Part shown: positions 50,048-61,967 of the stretch, piece by piece | Numbering within the stretch: position 1 is the stretch's first letter | How the letters are laid out: every line of letters begins with the position of its first letter | From: Cololabis saira | Lineage: Eukaryota; Chordata; Actinopteri; Beloniformes; Belonidae | NCBI RefSeq assembly: GCF_033807715.1 | Contig: NC_084609.1 | Span: 34,671,850-34,735,849 of the forward strand | Direction: 5' to 3' | Length of the DNA: 64,000 bases | The notes under the pieces: generated by a model | What the model saw: the letters and a program-made list of their open reading frames with translations, nothing else | What the model was told of the DNA's origin: nothing | The model's database searches: none | Translations under genes and position numbers: made by a program

Positions 50048-50393
50048 TATAATAGAACCAAAACTAGGATAAATACTAAAGAAAGATGCATATAATAGAA
50101 CCAAAACTAGGATAAATACTAAAGAAAGATGCATATAATAGAACCAAAACTAGGATAAATACTAAAGAAAGATTCATATAATAGAACCAAAACTAGGATC
50201 AATACTAAAGAAAGATGCTTATAATAGAACCAAAACTAGGATAAATACTAAAGAAAGATGCATATAATAGAACCAAAACTAGGATAAATACTAAAGAAAG
50301 ATGCATATAATAGAACCAAAACTAGGATAAATACTAAAGAAAGATTCATATAATAGAACCAAAACTAGGATAAATACTAAAGAAAGATGCGCA
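50048..50393 (+). repeat. 43 bp minisatellite inside LINE
   Basis: Eight units containing TATAATAGAACCAAAACTAG and GATAAATACTAAAGAAAGAT. Point variants (GATTCA, GGATCAAT, GATGCT) mark individual units. Confidence 0.95.
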
Positions 50394-50533
50394 TCGGTTG
50401 CAGGAGTTAAAATATGGAACAGCCTAAATAATGAATTAAAAAACTGTAGTTCAATAAATAAATTTAAAACGATGTATAAATCCAATATAATCGAAAGATC
50501 CAGAACATTAGTGTGATACAAAACCATATATAT

Positions 50534-50565
<32 letters not shown>

Positions 50566-51009
50566 TATGCTCCATACTATATGATTACAATAATAATTGT
50601 TGTAATATTTATATACCAATATGTTTTCCTGTTGTTTTCACTCTTCTAGAGATTGTTTCTGTTTCCTCTAATCATTGATTATTTACTTTCTCTGTTAGTT
50701 GTTTTTCTGACATCCGTCTTCTTTTTGTTTTTTACTTGATTTTTCCATCATATTTACATTTGTCTTCCTTCTTGTTTTGCATGTGTGTTTACTCTGCTCT
50801 TTTTTTTTTCTTTTTTTGTAGTACTATGAAGCAAAGTTAAAAAGGGAAGGCACAATAAGCTTAGGCTTCAGCTACACCTTTTGGTCGGTTTATTCCTTAC
50901 TTCTTTTTTTTATTATGTCTTTCCTACTAAAGGAAATGAAATGCAATGTATTTATCAATGGAAACTGATCGACCAAATAAACTATTACTACTACTTTAGT
51001 CCTGATGTC

Positions 51010-51335
51010 AACTGTTACCATGGTAACAACTCCTGTCACAGCAGCAGTAGCAGCTGTTACCATGGTAACAACTCCTGTCACAGCAGCAGTAGCAGCTGTT
51101 ACCATGGTAACAACTCCTGTAACAGCAGCAGTAGCATCTGTTACCATGGTAACAACTCCTGTCACAGCAGCAGTAGCAGCTGTTACCATGGTAACAACTC
51201 CTGTCACAGCAGCAGTAGCAGCTGTTACCATGGTAACAACTCCTGTCACAGCAGCAGTAGCAGCTGTTACCATGGTAACAACTCCTGTCACAGCAGCAGT
51301 AGCAGCTGTTACCATGGTAACAGCAGCAGTAGCAT
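51010..51335 (+). repeat. 42 bp array with eight GTTACCATGGTAAC palindromes
   Basis: The unit is CTGTTACCATGGTAACAAC followed by TCCTGTCACAGCAGCAGTAGCAG. Palindromes start at 51014, 51056, 51098, 51140, 51182, 51224, 51266 and 51308. Each matches the RFX X-box consensus (GTNRCC, spacer, RGYAAC). Because 42 is divisible by three, all frames stay open (195-codon plus frame 50881-51468; 141-codon minus frame 50890-51315), but neither shows protein-like context. Confidence 0.93.
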
Positions 51336-51485
51336 CACCGCTTCGCTCTTTCCTGTTTATCCTGGCCCAAAGAAGATGAGTGGGAAGTTTCTGCTTGTTT
51401 CTGTTTTAGTTTCTACATGTTTTCTATCCCCTGCTACTTACACCAAGGGAGCTCTGTTCCAGCTCTGATTGAGATATATATACAC

Positions 51486-51487
<2 letters not shown>

Positions 51488-51548
<61 letters not shown>

Positions 51549-52192
51549 ACCAGACCTGCAGCTGGAGGAGATTCTGCTGCCAAATGTGATTGTAATGCTG
51601 CTAACAGGACTGTTGTGTCCAGGGCCGTGTATGAGTGGAATTCATTTCCCAAACACATCCCACAAACAAACAGCATAAGAACATTCAAATTATTAGTCAA
51701 GCAACATCTTTTGAATCAGTATAAGTAACAATTCTAGAACCTTGAATAGAGATCACTGAAAGCAGCAGCTGCTGAGACTGATTGTCTGACCTGCTGGAAA
51801 TGGAAACATAGTTGACTGTTGTTGAATGTATTGGTTTCTTTCTTTTTTTCTGTATTAGATCAGTTGTGAAGTTCTAGACTACAAATGAATTGAAATTGTG
51901 GACTGCTTTTCAGACTTTTTGAAGACCTCAGATGAATCTTAACTGTGCAGTGTTTTGGTTTTTTTCTCATTTCGATGTCTTCATTTTGTGGAATGTCTCT
52001 GCTTTTTTTTGCAGAGTATTTTTAATTTGATATTCTCTTTACCTAGTGGAAATGTATTTGGTTTGCTTTTATGATGTTATGTTTAGTGCTGTATTATTTT
52101 TAAATGTTTGGCGGACCCCAGGAAGAATAGCTGCAGTCCTGCTGTAGTTATTGGGGATCCTAATTAACAATTAAAACACTGTCGAATCCTTA
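51488..52192 (+). mobile_element. (TA)n and LINE 3' end
   Basis: A TA microsatellite (about 51490-51544) precedes a frame reading RAVYEWNSFPKHIPQTNSIR, FKLLVKQHLLNQ, the C-terminus of a non-LTR RT. The terminus is GGACCCCAGGAAGAATAGCT ... TTGGGGATCCTAATTAAC, a LINE end widespread in fish. Confidence 0.65.
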
Positions 52193-52308
52193 AATACAAA
52201 GACAAACTTCAGGAACAATTACAGGACTGAGTTACTTCCACACACGTCTCCTCGTGACTAACTTAAAATGACAGTAACCCATACTATTAGTTTTACACTA
52301 CACAAATA

Positions 52309-53211
52309 TGGAGGTAGATTTGTTTCTTAATTATTCAATCAAAAAAAAGATTGCTTCAATCAAAAAATATATTTTCAATTAAAAAAAAAATTCACTTAAA
52401 AAATATTGGATTCAAAAAGTGTTCAAATGCAATTTTTTGGGTCTCAAATATTTTTTTTGCATTCAAACACTTTTTGATTGAAAATATTTTTTCTTTTTCA
52501 AGAAACCTTTTTTGATTAAATGATAAAGACACAAATGTCCTACCCATAATAATATGGCCCAAACACAAAAAAAACCTACTACAATCAAAACAGTTGCTTC
52601 AAACAAAAAAACTTCACTTCTATCAAAGAAAACATTTCCTTTCAAAGAAAAACAGTGTTCAAATGTATTTTTTTGAGTCTCAAAAATGTATTTGCATTCA
52701 AGCACTTTCTTTGATTGAAAGTTTTTTTGATTGAAGTGATTTTTTTTTTGATTGAATAATTAAGAAACTACGACGGAGTATTAGGGCCAAACTAAGACAA
52801 AAAATAATAATTGGAAATTACGAGAATAAAGTCATAATATTATGAGAATAAAGTCGTAAAATTACGAAAATAAAGTCATAATGTTGCAAGAATAAAGTTG
52901 TAATATTACGAGAATAAAGTCGTAATTTATGAGAATATAATTTATAGAACTCTAACAGGAAGAGCAGCTTCTCCCTGTTAAAATGAGGAATATTGAGCAT
53001 CTTATGAAGTTATATTTATACATTTATAATATATTTAATATTACGACTTTATTCTCGTAATATTACCACTTTATTCTCAAAATATTACGACTATTCACGT
53101 AATTTTACGACTATTCTTATTTTATTATGACTTTATTCTCGTAATTTCCATTTCTTTTTTGTCTTAGTTTGGCCCTAATACTCCGTTGTAAGAAACAAAT
53201 CTACCTCCATA
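52309..53211. mobile_element. Nested foldback MITEs
   Basis: Outer ends GGAGGTAGATTTGTTTCTTA and TAAGAAACAAATCTACCTCC. Inside, 52774-53182 has ends ACGGAGTATTAGGGCCAAAC / GTTTGGCCCTAATACTCCGT and TACGACTTTATTCTCGTAA repeats (relative of 32712-33287). The left part is an independent AT-rich palindrome (AATTATTCAATCAAAAAAA). Confidence 0.75.
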
Positions 53212-54179
53212 CAGAAAAATAAGTCACAAATGTCAGTTTGCAGGACAGAAATCATTTGAGCACAAGGTTTTTTTTTCCTCAACAGTTCTTTAAATCCAAC
53301 AGAACAAGGCTCCAACCAGAACCAATCCAGTACTGCTGCGGTTGCACATTTGGTCCGTGTTTATCAGTTACAGTCACCATGGTTACCGTCTGCTGTTAAT
53401 ACCGGTCTCCCCAACATCCCACATCACACACAAACTAATCATGTCATTAAAGCGAGCTGTTAACAGGTTCAGGTGCTTCTTCCTCTCCAGGACGGCTCGG
53501 CTTTTACACCGCGCTGTCCCGGCTGTTGAGGGATTTCACAAAGCGGATATATATATCGAGAAAATGAAAGGATGGATATGAAAATGCCAAGCCCACACAC
53601 ACATTTTACCACTTTATTTCACAAAAACCTCACCATTTTGCTGCGTCGGCTAAGGAACTTTCTGCTGTTACCGGGCCTTTATTACCACACCTGACAAAGG
53701 AAACTGTTACATGGTTGAATACAAAAAGAAACAAAAGCCAAGCCCACTTCTCTCTTTATCCAAACATGGAAAAACTTCAAGAAAACAAAATATTGGATTT
53801 TGTAGATATTTGAAATTCTGCAGAAACTTTTACACGACAGAAGAATTGGAGCCCCGCCGCCCACCCATGGATACTTCCGGTAAGATACTACGAATTACTT
53901 GTTTTGGCATCTTTGGACTATGCGTGTTTACAGCTGGGCATAACCGATGTTTAGTGCATCATCCACCTGAACGGGCTCTGGAAAAGCATCGCTCCCTCCC
54001 TGAATAAACCCTATACTATATCAAATTTCTCTATATATCATCATCTTCTTCCTCCGTGGGCAAACCTTCTACCTGGATATTCAGCCTGCCCACGGTGGTG
54101 TACGTATTTGTGTAGGTTTTTGCTTATTTGTCAGATTTCCGTTGTCTTCCGTCTTGCTGATGGGGAGGATGCGGGGCCT
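53212..54179 (-). other. Intergenic; probable gdi2 3' UTR
   Basis: Minus-strand AATAAA hexamers occur at 53683-53678 and near 53612, about 500-570 bp after the gdi2 stop, and could end its transcript. No other exon is recognised. The 98-codon plus frame at 53711-54007 has no known similarity. Confidence 0.4.
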
Positions 54180-54332
54180 TCACTCGGCGGCGTCTCCGAA
54201 GATGTCCTGCTTCCTGCGCTCCATCTCGGCAAAGTCAAAGTCCGAGCCGGTCATCCTCCGGTAGATGTCCTTGATGTCGTCGCAGGTGGTCTCGAAGTGA
54301 GTGGTGGCGTCGTAGGAGCGGGAGATGAAGAT
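54180..54332 (-). CDS. gdi2: gdi2 last coding exon
   Basis: Acceptor CTGTCTCAG. 50 codons plus TGA, ending DIFGDAAE. Confidence 0.96.
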   Translation of the reverse strand: MFISRSYDATTHFETTCDDIKDIYRRMTGSDFDFAEMERRKQDIFGDAAE

Positions 54333-57300
54333 CTGAGACAGGACAAAATACAATAAAAATCATTTTACTCAACATTTCTGCCGTGTTTTTTTTCTCTTCC
54401 TCAAAAAACAAACAAAACAAAAAAAAAAAGTCCAACCCCAATTTTTGAAAACGAGACGCCATAAATCAGTGGTCCCCAACCGTTTCGGTTTAATGTCTGA
54501 CAATATTTTCACGGCCCAATCTAAAGGTGTAGCTGATAAACACTAAATAAAATGACAAGATCGGCATTAAAAACTGGTATTTTCTCTATAATAATAATAA
54601 TGATAATAATAATAATAATAATAATACATCACTGTCGAAAAAATAAAATAAAATGGAAATTGTAAATTACCTTTAATATGAGTATTTCTATAAATGTGTT
54701 TTTATGTTTGTTTTCTCATTAACGTTATTTAAAGCCAGGCTTTTATTTTATTTGTTATATATTGAGGAGACCGATATTTAGTGCTTTTATTTTGAAGGCG
54801 TCTCGCCGACACCTCGTCAACATCCGGCGCTTTGGACTTTAACGGTAAAAGTTTAACGCAGTAGAAAGTAGTGAATGTAGAAAGACTAACTATTTTATTT
54901 GATTCCTTTATTGCTCTTACGGTGTGTTTGCAGTGTATTTACATCCAAGGAATAAAAACATTGTGAACCATCAGTTTGAGAGTCATCCATCATCAGTCGG
55001 GGATTCTACAGAAATTATTTTTTCTGTCTGTGTTCCCGGTACCAAATGACCCACGGTCCGGTACCGGGCCGGGGCCCGGAGGTTGGGGACCACTGAATTA
55101 AATGGTCAAATGAGGGAAAGACGTCACAGATGTGACTTCACAGCGGGTTACGCCCACTGATTGTCAGAAAGACTGAGTGTCAGAAAGACTGAGTGTCAGA
55201 AAGACTGAGTGTCAGCGTAAAGCGTTCCAGCGTTCAGTTTGAGCAACTGGAAAACATCTAGAATGGGAAAGAGCTGTTGTGTGATCGACTGTACTCATAG
55301 ATTTAGCAAGAAATCTGAGTTATTGTTTTACAGACTACTGAAAAATAAGCTTAAGAGAGACAAATGGATCACTGCAATTCACAGAAACAACTGGTACGAG
55401 GATCCCATTTTGTATCAGGTAATGTTGGATTTTTGGGTAGCTAACGTTAAACGGTCAAATCATAAAGTTCGGTGTCCTCATCACTTTAATTTCTGTTTTG
55501 AAGTCGGACCAAGCGTCAAGACTTCAAGCTTTGCTTCATGTATTTCCCCAGTGTTATCACAGAAATCCGCTTTTTGGCCGTATCTCAGCGAGAAACGTTC
55601 ATTTTGCACCTGAAACACATGTAAATGGTTTGGTGAGTCCAATAATGAAAGGAGTCACTAAAAACAACTATACAGACTACCCCCTTCAATTTTCTGATGT
55701 TTTCAATAGCTATATATATATATATATATATGATATTAAAAAATATATAATGCATATTAAAAATGCATAAATTCCTTAGGTTTTTACCAACTTGGTATTA
55801 TCCATTAATATACAGGACTGTCTCAGAAAATTAGAATATTGTGATAAAGTTCTTTATTTTCTGTAATGCAATTAAAAACGGTGCAAGCCTTTTATTATTT
55901 TAATATTGCTGATCATGGCTTACAGCTTAAGAAAACTCAAATATCCTATCTAAAAAAATTTGAATATTCTGGGAATCTTAATCTGTAAACCATGATCAGC
56001 AATATTAAAATAATAAAAGGCTTGCAATATTTCAGTTTATTTGTAATGAATCCAGAATGTATAACATTATTTATTTATTTTTTATTTATTTATTTATTTT
56101 TTTTAAATTGCATTACAGAAAATAAAGAACTTTATCACAATATTCTAATTTTCTGAGACAGTCCTGTATATGCAGACAAAAACCCAAAACAAAAAGCAAC
56201 CCTCCTTTCACTAAGTGAATGTGTGTAGCAGCCCCCTCCCCCCAGCAGGGGGCGTGCTTGTGTTTAGTGAGGACTTGTCTCTTGTTTCCTGGCTGCACTC
56301 AGACTTGACAATAATGGCAGGACAGCGTTCTGGTGGACACGGCAATCCCCTCCAGCACAGCACCAGTTCTCCTGACTCAGAAAGTTCAAAAAGCTGGTCC
56401 GACTCCAAACCAGCACTGGAACTGACTGGTTAAAAGGGCCTGCACCTGGTGTTGGAGTTTGGTTTTATTCCCAGCTTAAAGTGGATTTGCTTTATTAAAC
56501 AAAGTAGACACACGTTTCTTGTTCTCCACTTACTACTCACATGAAATGTCAGCAAATAGCATGGAAGAGTAAAGAGCACATCCTTCCAACAGCTATGTTA
56601 ATGCAGCTCCGCTGGTTACTGGCACATTTACAGATGAAAACAGCTGATCAAATGAAGGTACAACTCTACGGACAACCTCAGGCAGCTCAGTCAAACTCAA
56701 CAAGCAACAACAAAGAGCAGCAGCAACCTCGTTCCCTGTGTAGATGCAGCTCCACTGTAACAGCAGTGGAGCAGCAACACAGCAGCTGCTGGACAAACAT
56801 CCAGCAAATCAAGTCACACCAAGTGATTGAAGCTAAAATGATCCCTTAAAGCAGAGGTTTTCAACTGGTTTTGTCCCAGTCCCACCATTATAACCAAGAA
56901 GACCCTTTGGGAATGTTTGTTTTATTTTGCACCTTGCTTTTAAATAAGAGTATGGGCCTATATAGGCTATTTATTTTCATCAGTTTATATTTTTATTTGC
57001 ACCTTTTGCTATGAAAAGACAAAATAAAAAACAGTCAATGAAAAATGAACAATAGGAAGTCAAGAGCGCTTATAATATTACAAAGTTCACTCTCACTCAT
57101 TTGACATAATTTGGATTGGTAAATTATTCACAAAAATGAATAGTAAATGGAAAATAAATTGAGTCTAAAGAATAAATATATATTTTTAAAATTATTATTG
57201 TTTTCCATTTACAATTTCACGGGCCACCTGCAATACCACCACGGACCACCAGAGGGCCTCGGTGACACCGCTTGACAAACCCTGCCTTAAAACAGTGTCT

Positions 57301-60300
57301 CCCAACCTGGGGTCCAGCCCCCCTGGGGGGCCCAGAGATCTCTGGGGGGGCACCAAATTTTGTCTGAATCAACTGAAATATTGCAAACCTTTTATTATTT
57401 TAATATTACTGATTAAATAGTTGATTTGTAATGAATCCAGAATGTATGACATTTTGGTTTTTTAATTGCATTACATAAAATCACAATATTCTAATTTTCT
57501 GAGACAGTCCTGTATATGATATATATTAAAAATCCATGTATGCCTTAGGTTTTTACCAACTTGGTATTATCCATTAATACATATGCAGACAAAAACACAA
57601 AACAAAAAAGAACCCTGGCTGGTCTTAGACACAAGTAGGGGGGAAGAAGGAAAAAAGGTTGGGAACCAGTGCCTTAAGTAGCCTGGATTTCTTGTGAATA
57701 AGGTGGAGCGTGTGATCCCCCAGCGTGATTCCCCGTGTCCTTACCTGGCTGTCGGTGCCCAGGTTAGTGGGTTCAAACTGGTCGCTGATGCTCACAAACT
57801 TCTGCTCGATGGGCTCCAGCAGGTCCAGGGCCGGCTTCACCTCCTTCTCAGGGTCGCTGGTCTCCACCGTGGTGCTGGCAATCGCAATGTATTTACCCTG
57901 CGCTGCCACGTTGTGAGCAAAGGAGATCATGCACACGTAGATGTCTGGAAAGAAACGAGCAGGAGTGAATGTTTGGTCCTCTAACCCTGGAGGTGGAGTG
58001 TTGTTTTATGTTCAGATGTTCTGATACACTTCCAATACCGAGTACTGTTAAGATACCAGTGTTAATTCCCCTCAGATTGAGAACAACCAGTACTGGAGTT
58101 GAGGGGGGTTGAGGGGGGATGAGGGGGGATGGCATCCCCCCCTGAAATAAAAACGGTCCAAATCATCCCCCCTGAAATAAAAACGGTCCAAATCATCCCC
58201 CCTGAAATAAAAACGGTCCAAATCATCCCCCCTGAAATAAAAACGGTCCAAATCATCCCCCCTGAAATAAAAACGGTCCAAATCATCCCCCCTGTAAAAC
58301 TGACATCCCTCCTTTCCATCCCTTATGTCATTTCATTAATGAATGTGGTTTTACTGCTATTTCAACATTTAGAGTCATCACCAGAAAAATAACTTATTTG
58401 ACAATTTTCACCTGTTTCAAGTAAATTTTCACTTGAAATAAGTAGAAAAATCTGCCAGTGGAACAAGATTTTTCTACTTATTTTAAGTGAAAATCTACTT
58501 GGAACAGGTAAAAATTGTTGTTTTTTCCAGTGATGAGTCTTGTTTTAAGTGTAATGAGATTTTTTTAACTAAAATGAGACATGTACAATGAGACCAATTG
58601 GTTGCATTTTGCGACCTTTTCTGGAGGCCGTGCGACATAGTTTTTTAACTAGGAGCACCAGTGCGACTTACAAATCCAACCCTCTCGCCCATTTCTCTCT
58701 TTTTTTTCATAATAATGTGGAGGAGCGGAAGCAAGTGTCTGTGTCTGTGTCATGTGTGTCTGGATGCGCACTGCGAGGCAGGGGGGGCGCCAGTAACCAT
58801 AGCAACGCGCAGCATTTTTAGTACGTGTGAACTGTGTGCAAGATTAGGGTTACAGGATTCAGGAGTGGGTGTTGAGTAGAAAATGCTGTGTCGTTTGACC
58901 ATAAAGTAACACTATGAAACGAACTATAGCAGTGATGGGCAACCCGGGGCTCTTGCGACTTTATTTGATAGGTGCAGTGAAAGACAAACACGTAGGAAGT
59001 GGGGGCAAAATATGCCACGACTGGAATCCAACCCGCGTCGCTGTACAGGGGAAGGTTTATATGAGTCGCCTGCTAGACCCGTTGAACCATACGGGCGCGC
59101 GCTCCTGCTGAATTTTGCGTTTGTGGTGCACTCTCAAAATGGCAGGGAAAAATGCACGGCCAAACGAAAATATGAAGATAAACACAGGTCGATTTTAACG
59201 GAGTGGGAGAGTTTACAGCTCTGCATGTCGTCTTTTTTTTTCCGGAGACAGGCACTCGTCAATCCATCCATCCATCGTTAGCCCTCCCCGAAGATCAAAG
59301 TTTACCGTCAACATGCCAAATTAATTGTTAACTAAAATAAAAAATAGACTTTAACACCAGCTACTTTCTGCTACCTGCTGTAACCGTTAAAACATATGTC
59401 TTGTTAATGAGATTTTTTTACTAAAATGAGACATTTTAACTAGAAATAGGACAAATATTCTTGTTAAGATTGTGAGTTTTTGCAGTGATCCATGTTACTT
59501 ATCCTGTGAAGGACAGAGTCATATTGATAAGTTCAGAAAAGTGTTTTTTATTGTTGTGTTTTGATGTATTTGATGTAAGCCCAGTGGATATTTAAAGCTT
59601 ACAGAAGGCTGCATTTAACTGCTGCTATGTCATTCCTGCAGTATTTCTGCAGCTGTTTTGGTCACTGCTATTATTTGTAATATATTATTTGGAATCAGCA
59701 CAAATTATCTGTCCCCATATGATAAAATCCCCCATCCCCCCTGATTCTTTTTACAACTCCAGTACTGAACAACTATCAAATACAGAGCAGTTCTGCAGAA
59801 ACGACCACAGCCCCAGATGTTCCATTACAGTGAAAGTCAACGTTGGAACTGGTTCCTCCCAGAAAGGGAACCTACGGTTTTGTCCATGGTTGTTCTTGTT
59901 TTAGTCTTGAAACCACAGAATTGCGTAAGTAGCACGTCACAGCCTTCCTGGGGGGATTTTCCAGCCTAAAGTAATGTGATGCATCCAGGTAAATACTCAG
60001 ATTCCCTTATTTTTGGCAGTATCTCCAATACTGCTGTGATTACCAGACTCTTATCACCTAAGCTGCTCCAAGGTTTCTAGGTAAGCTCCCTCTCTTAGCG
60101 TAATCATCAAGGCCACGTTTCCACACAGCCGGGTATTTACAAAAACGGATATTTCTCCCTCTACGTTTTGAAAAATACCATCATTTCCAGGAACCTGCAT
60201 AAATAGCTGTTAAGGTGCTATGAGCAGCCAAACCTGCAGGGGGCAGTGTAACGAGAAGATAAAGTCATGCTAGCCAATCAGAATCCTGGAAAAATGCAGC

Positions 60301-61928
60301 TCCAGAGGCGCATGTGGCTCTTTAGCGCCGCCCTAGTGGCTCCCTGGAGCTTTTTCAGAAATGTTTGACCTTTTTTTTCCCTTTTTTTCCCCTCTTTTTG
60401 TTCCCTTTTTCTCTTTTTTCCCCTTCCTTTTCCTTTCCTTTTAATCTCGCCATTTCAACTTTTTTCTCAAAATTTTGACTTTTTTCTCGACCTATAATTT
60501 TTTTCCTCGAGATTGTACTTCAACATTAATCTTGACATTTCGCCTTTTTTCTCTCAACATTTCGCCTTTTTTCTCTCGACATTTCGCCTTTTTTCTCTCG
60601 ACATTTCGCCTTTTTTCTCTCGACATTTCGCCTTTTTTCTCTCGACATTTGGACTTTTTTCTCTCGACATTTGGACTTTTTTCTCTCGACATTTGGACTT
60701 TTTTCTCTCGACATTTGGACTTGTTTCTCTCGACATTTGGACTTGTTTCTCGACATTTGGACTTTTTTCTCTCGACATTTGGACTTGTTTCTCGACATTT
60801 GGACTTGTTTCTCGACATTTGGACTTGTTTCTCGACATTTGGACTTGTTTCTCGACATTTGGACTTGTTTCTCGACATTTGGACTTGTTTCTCGACATTT
60901 CCCTTCATTCTAAGGCTGATACAAGACTTTTCATGTTTTGCAGCTCCAGACATATTTGTTTTTTGTGTTTTTGGTCCAATACGGATCTAAAACATTTTGA
61001 AACTCAGTCAGTTTAAACCAGGGCAGCCAGTTCTGTAGATTCAACGTATGAAAAGTCTCAGAAAGTGTTGCCTCCAGAATTGAGCGGTGGTTTCCGTGTG
61101 ACGTGTGGTCTCACCGTGCTTCCTGTTGACCTGGTTCTGGGGGATGATGATCTGGCAGGAGTTGATGTCTCCGGTGTTGGGGATGGGATGGTTTAAGACG
61201 CAGATGACCCGGATCACCTGACCCACCTTCTTCACGTGATCCATGACGTAGCTGGGGTCGCAGATCAGCTGTTTGCACCTCGCAATCTACAGCCACAAAC
61301 ATATTCATGTTCTTATTAACGGCTTCACCAGCCCCTAGGATTCAGAGACAAGACTTTACATATTTACTGAAGGGGATGGAAGAGAAACTGAGCTCCCTCA
61401 TCTGGAGTAGTGGATAAGAAACGTGTTGAAACAGGAAGATTGTACAGAATGTCTGGATTATAGGACCTTAATCCCACTGACAACCTCTGAGATATGCTGA
61501 TTTATTTATGAAACATCTAAATAAACACTGAATAAATAACTCCACCATAACAACCTCAGATCATAGCAGGTCCCAACGTTAAAACTTAATAATAAATGTA
61601 AAATAAATGACTCCTATACACCAGTCTACACACCCACACACACTTAAGGAACATTAATAATGTAGACTACAGATAAGGATGTGTCATCTTTCAGAAATCA
61701 ACTCTGATGATCAAAAAAGAAAATGCATAAATTAACCTGATGTGTTCACAATGATACAAAAATCATTTACAAAGTGTTTAATTTTTAGGATGGATTTAAT
61801 TCCAATAATAAACACTAAAGAAAAGAAAAAGGTATTGCATCAGCTTATTGAAACAATGCCAAGGCAAAAATGTGCACCATAATCCAGGGTGTGTGTGTAT
61901 ATAAATATATACATATGTGTATATATAT

Positions 61929-61967
<39 letters not shown>

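Larger units (their letters stand above)
49860..51000 (+). mobile_element. LINE 3' part with RT C-terminal scraps
   Basis: GVKIWNSLNNELKNCSSINKF and the following YKSNIIERSRTLV stop are typical of the C-terminal end of non-LTR reverse transcriptases. A 3' UTR-like stretch follows, with GGGAAGGCACAATAAGCTTAG and a tail CAAATAAACTATTACTACTA. Family not fixed. It contains the hairpin at 49937-50021 and the 43 bp array at 50048-50393. Confidence 0.6.

Noticed and set aside
50881..51468. 195-codon frame with 14-residue Ser/His/Asn repeats, and the 141-codon Thr/Val/Ala frame opposite
   Set aside because: The 42 bp unit keeps every frame open; no conserved flanks, signal or splice sites support a protein.
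53711..54007. 98-codon plus-strand frame next to gdi2
   Set aside because: No recognisable similarity; overlaps the likely gdi2 3' UTR on the other strand.
58950..59100. tRNA-like B-box sequence (GGAATCCAACCCGCGTC)
   Set aside because: No complete A/B-box tRNA or cloverleaf could be drawn; more likely part of a repeat element inserted in the family 2 MITE.
60475..61016. Frames of 110-171 codons (Phe/Ser-rich plus strand, Lys/Glu/Arg-rich minus strand)
   Set aside because: They lie entirely in the CTCGACATTTGGACTT array of a MITE fragment.
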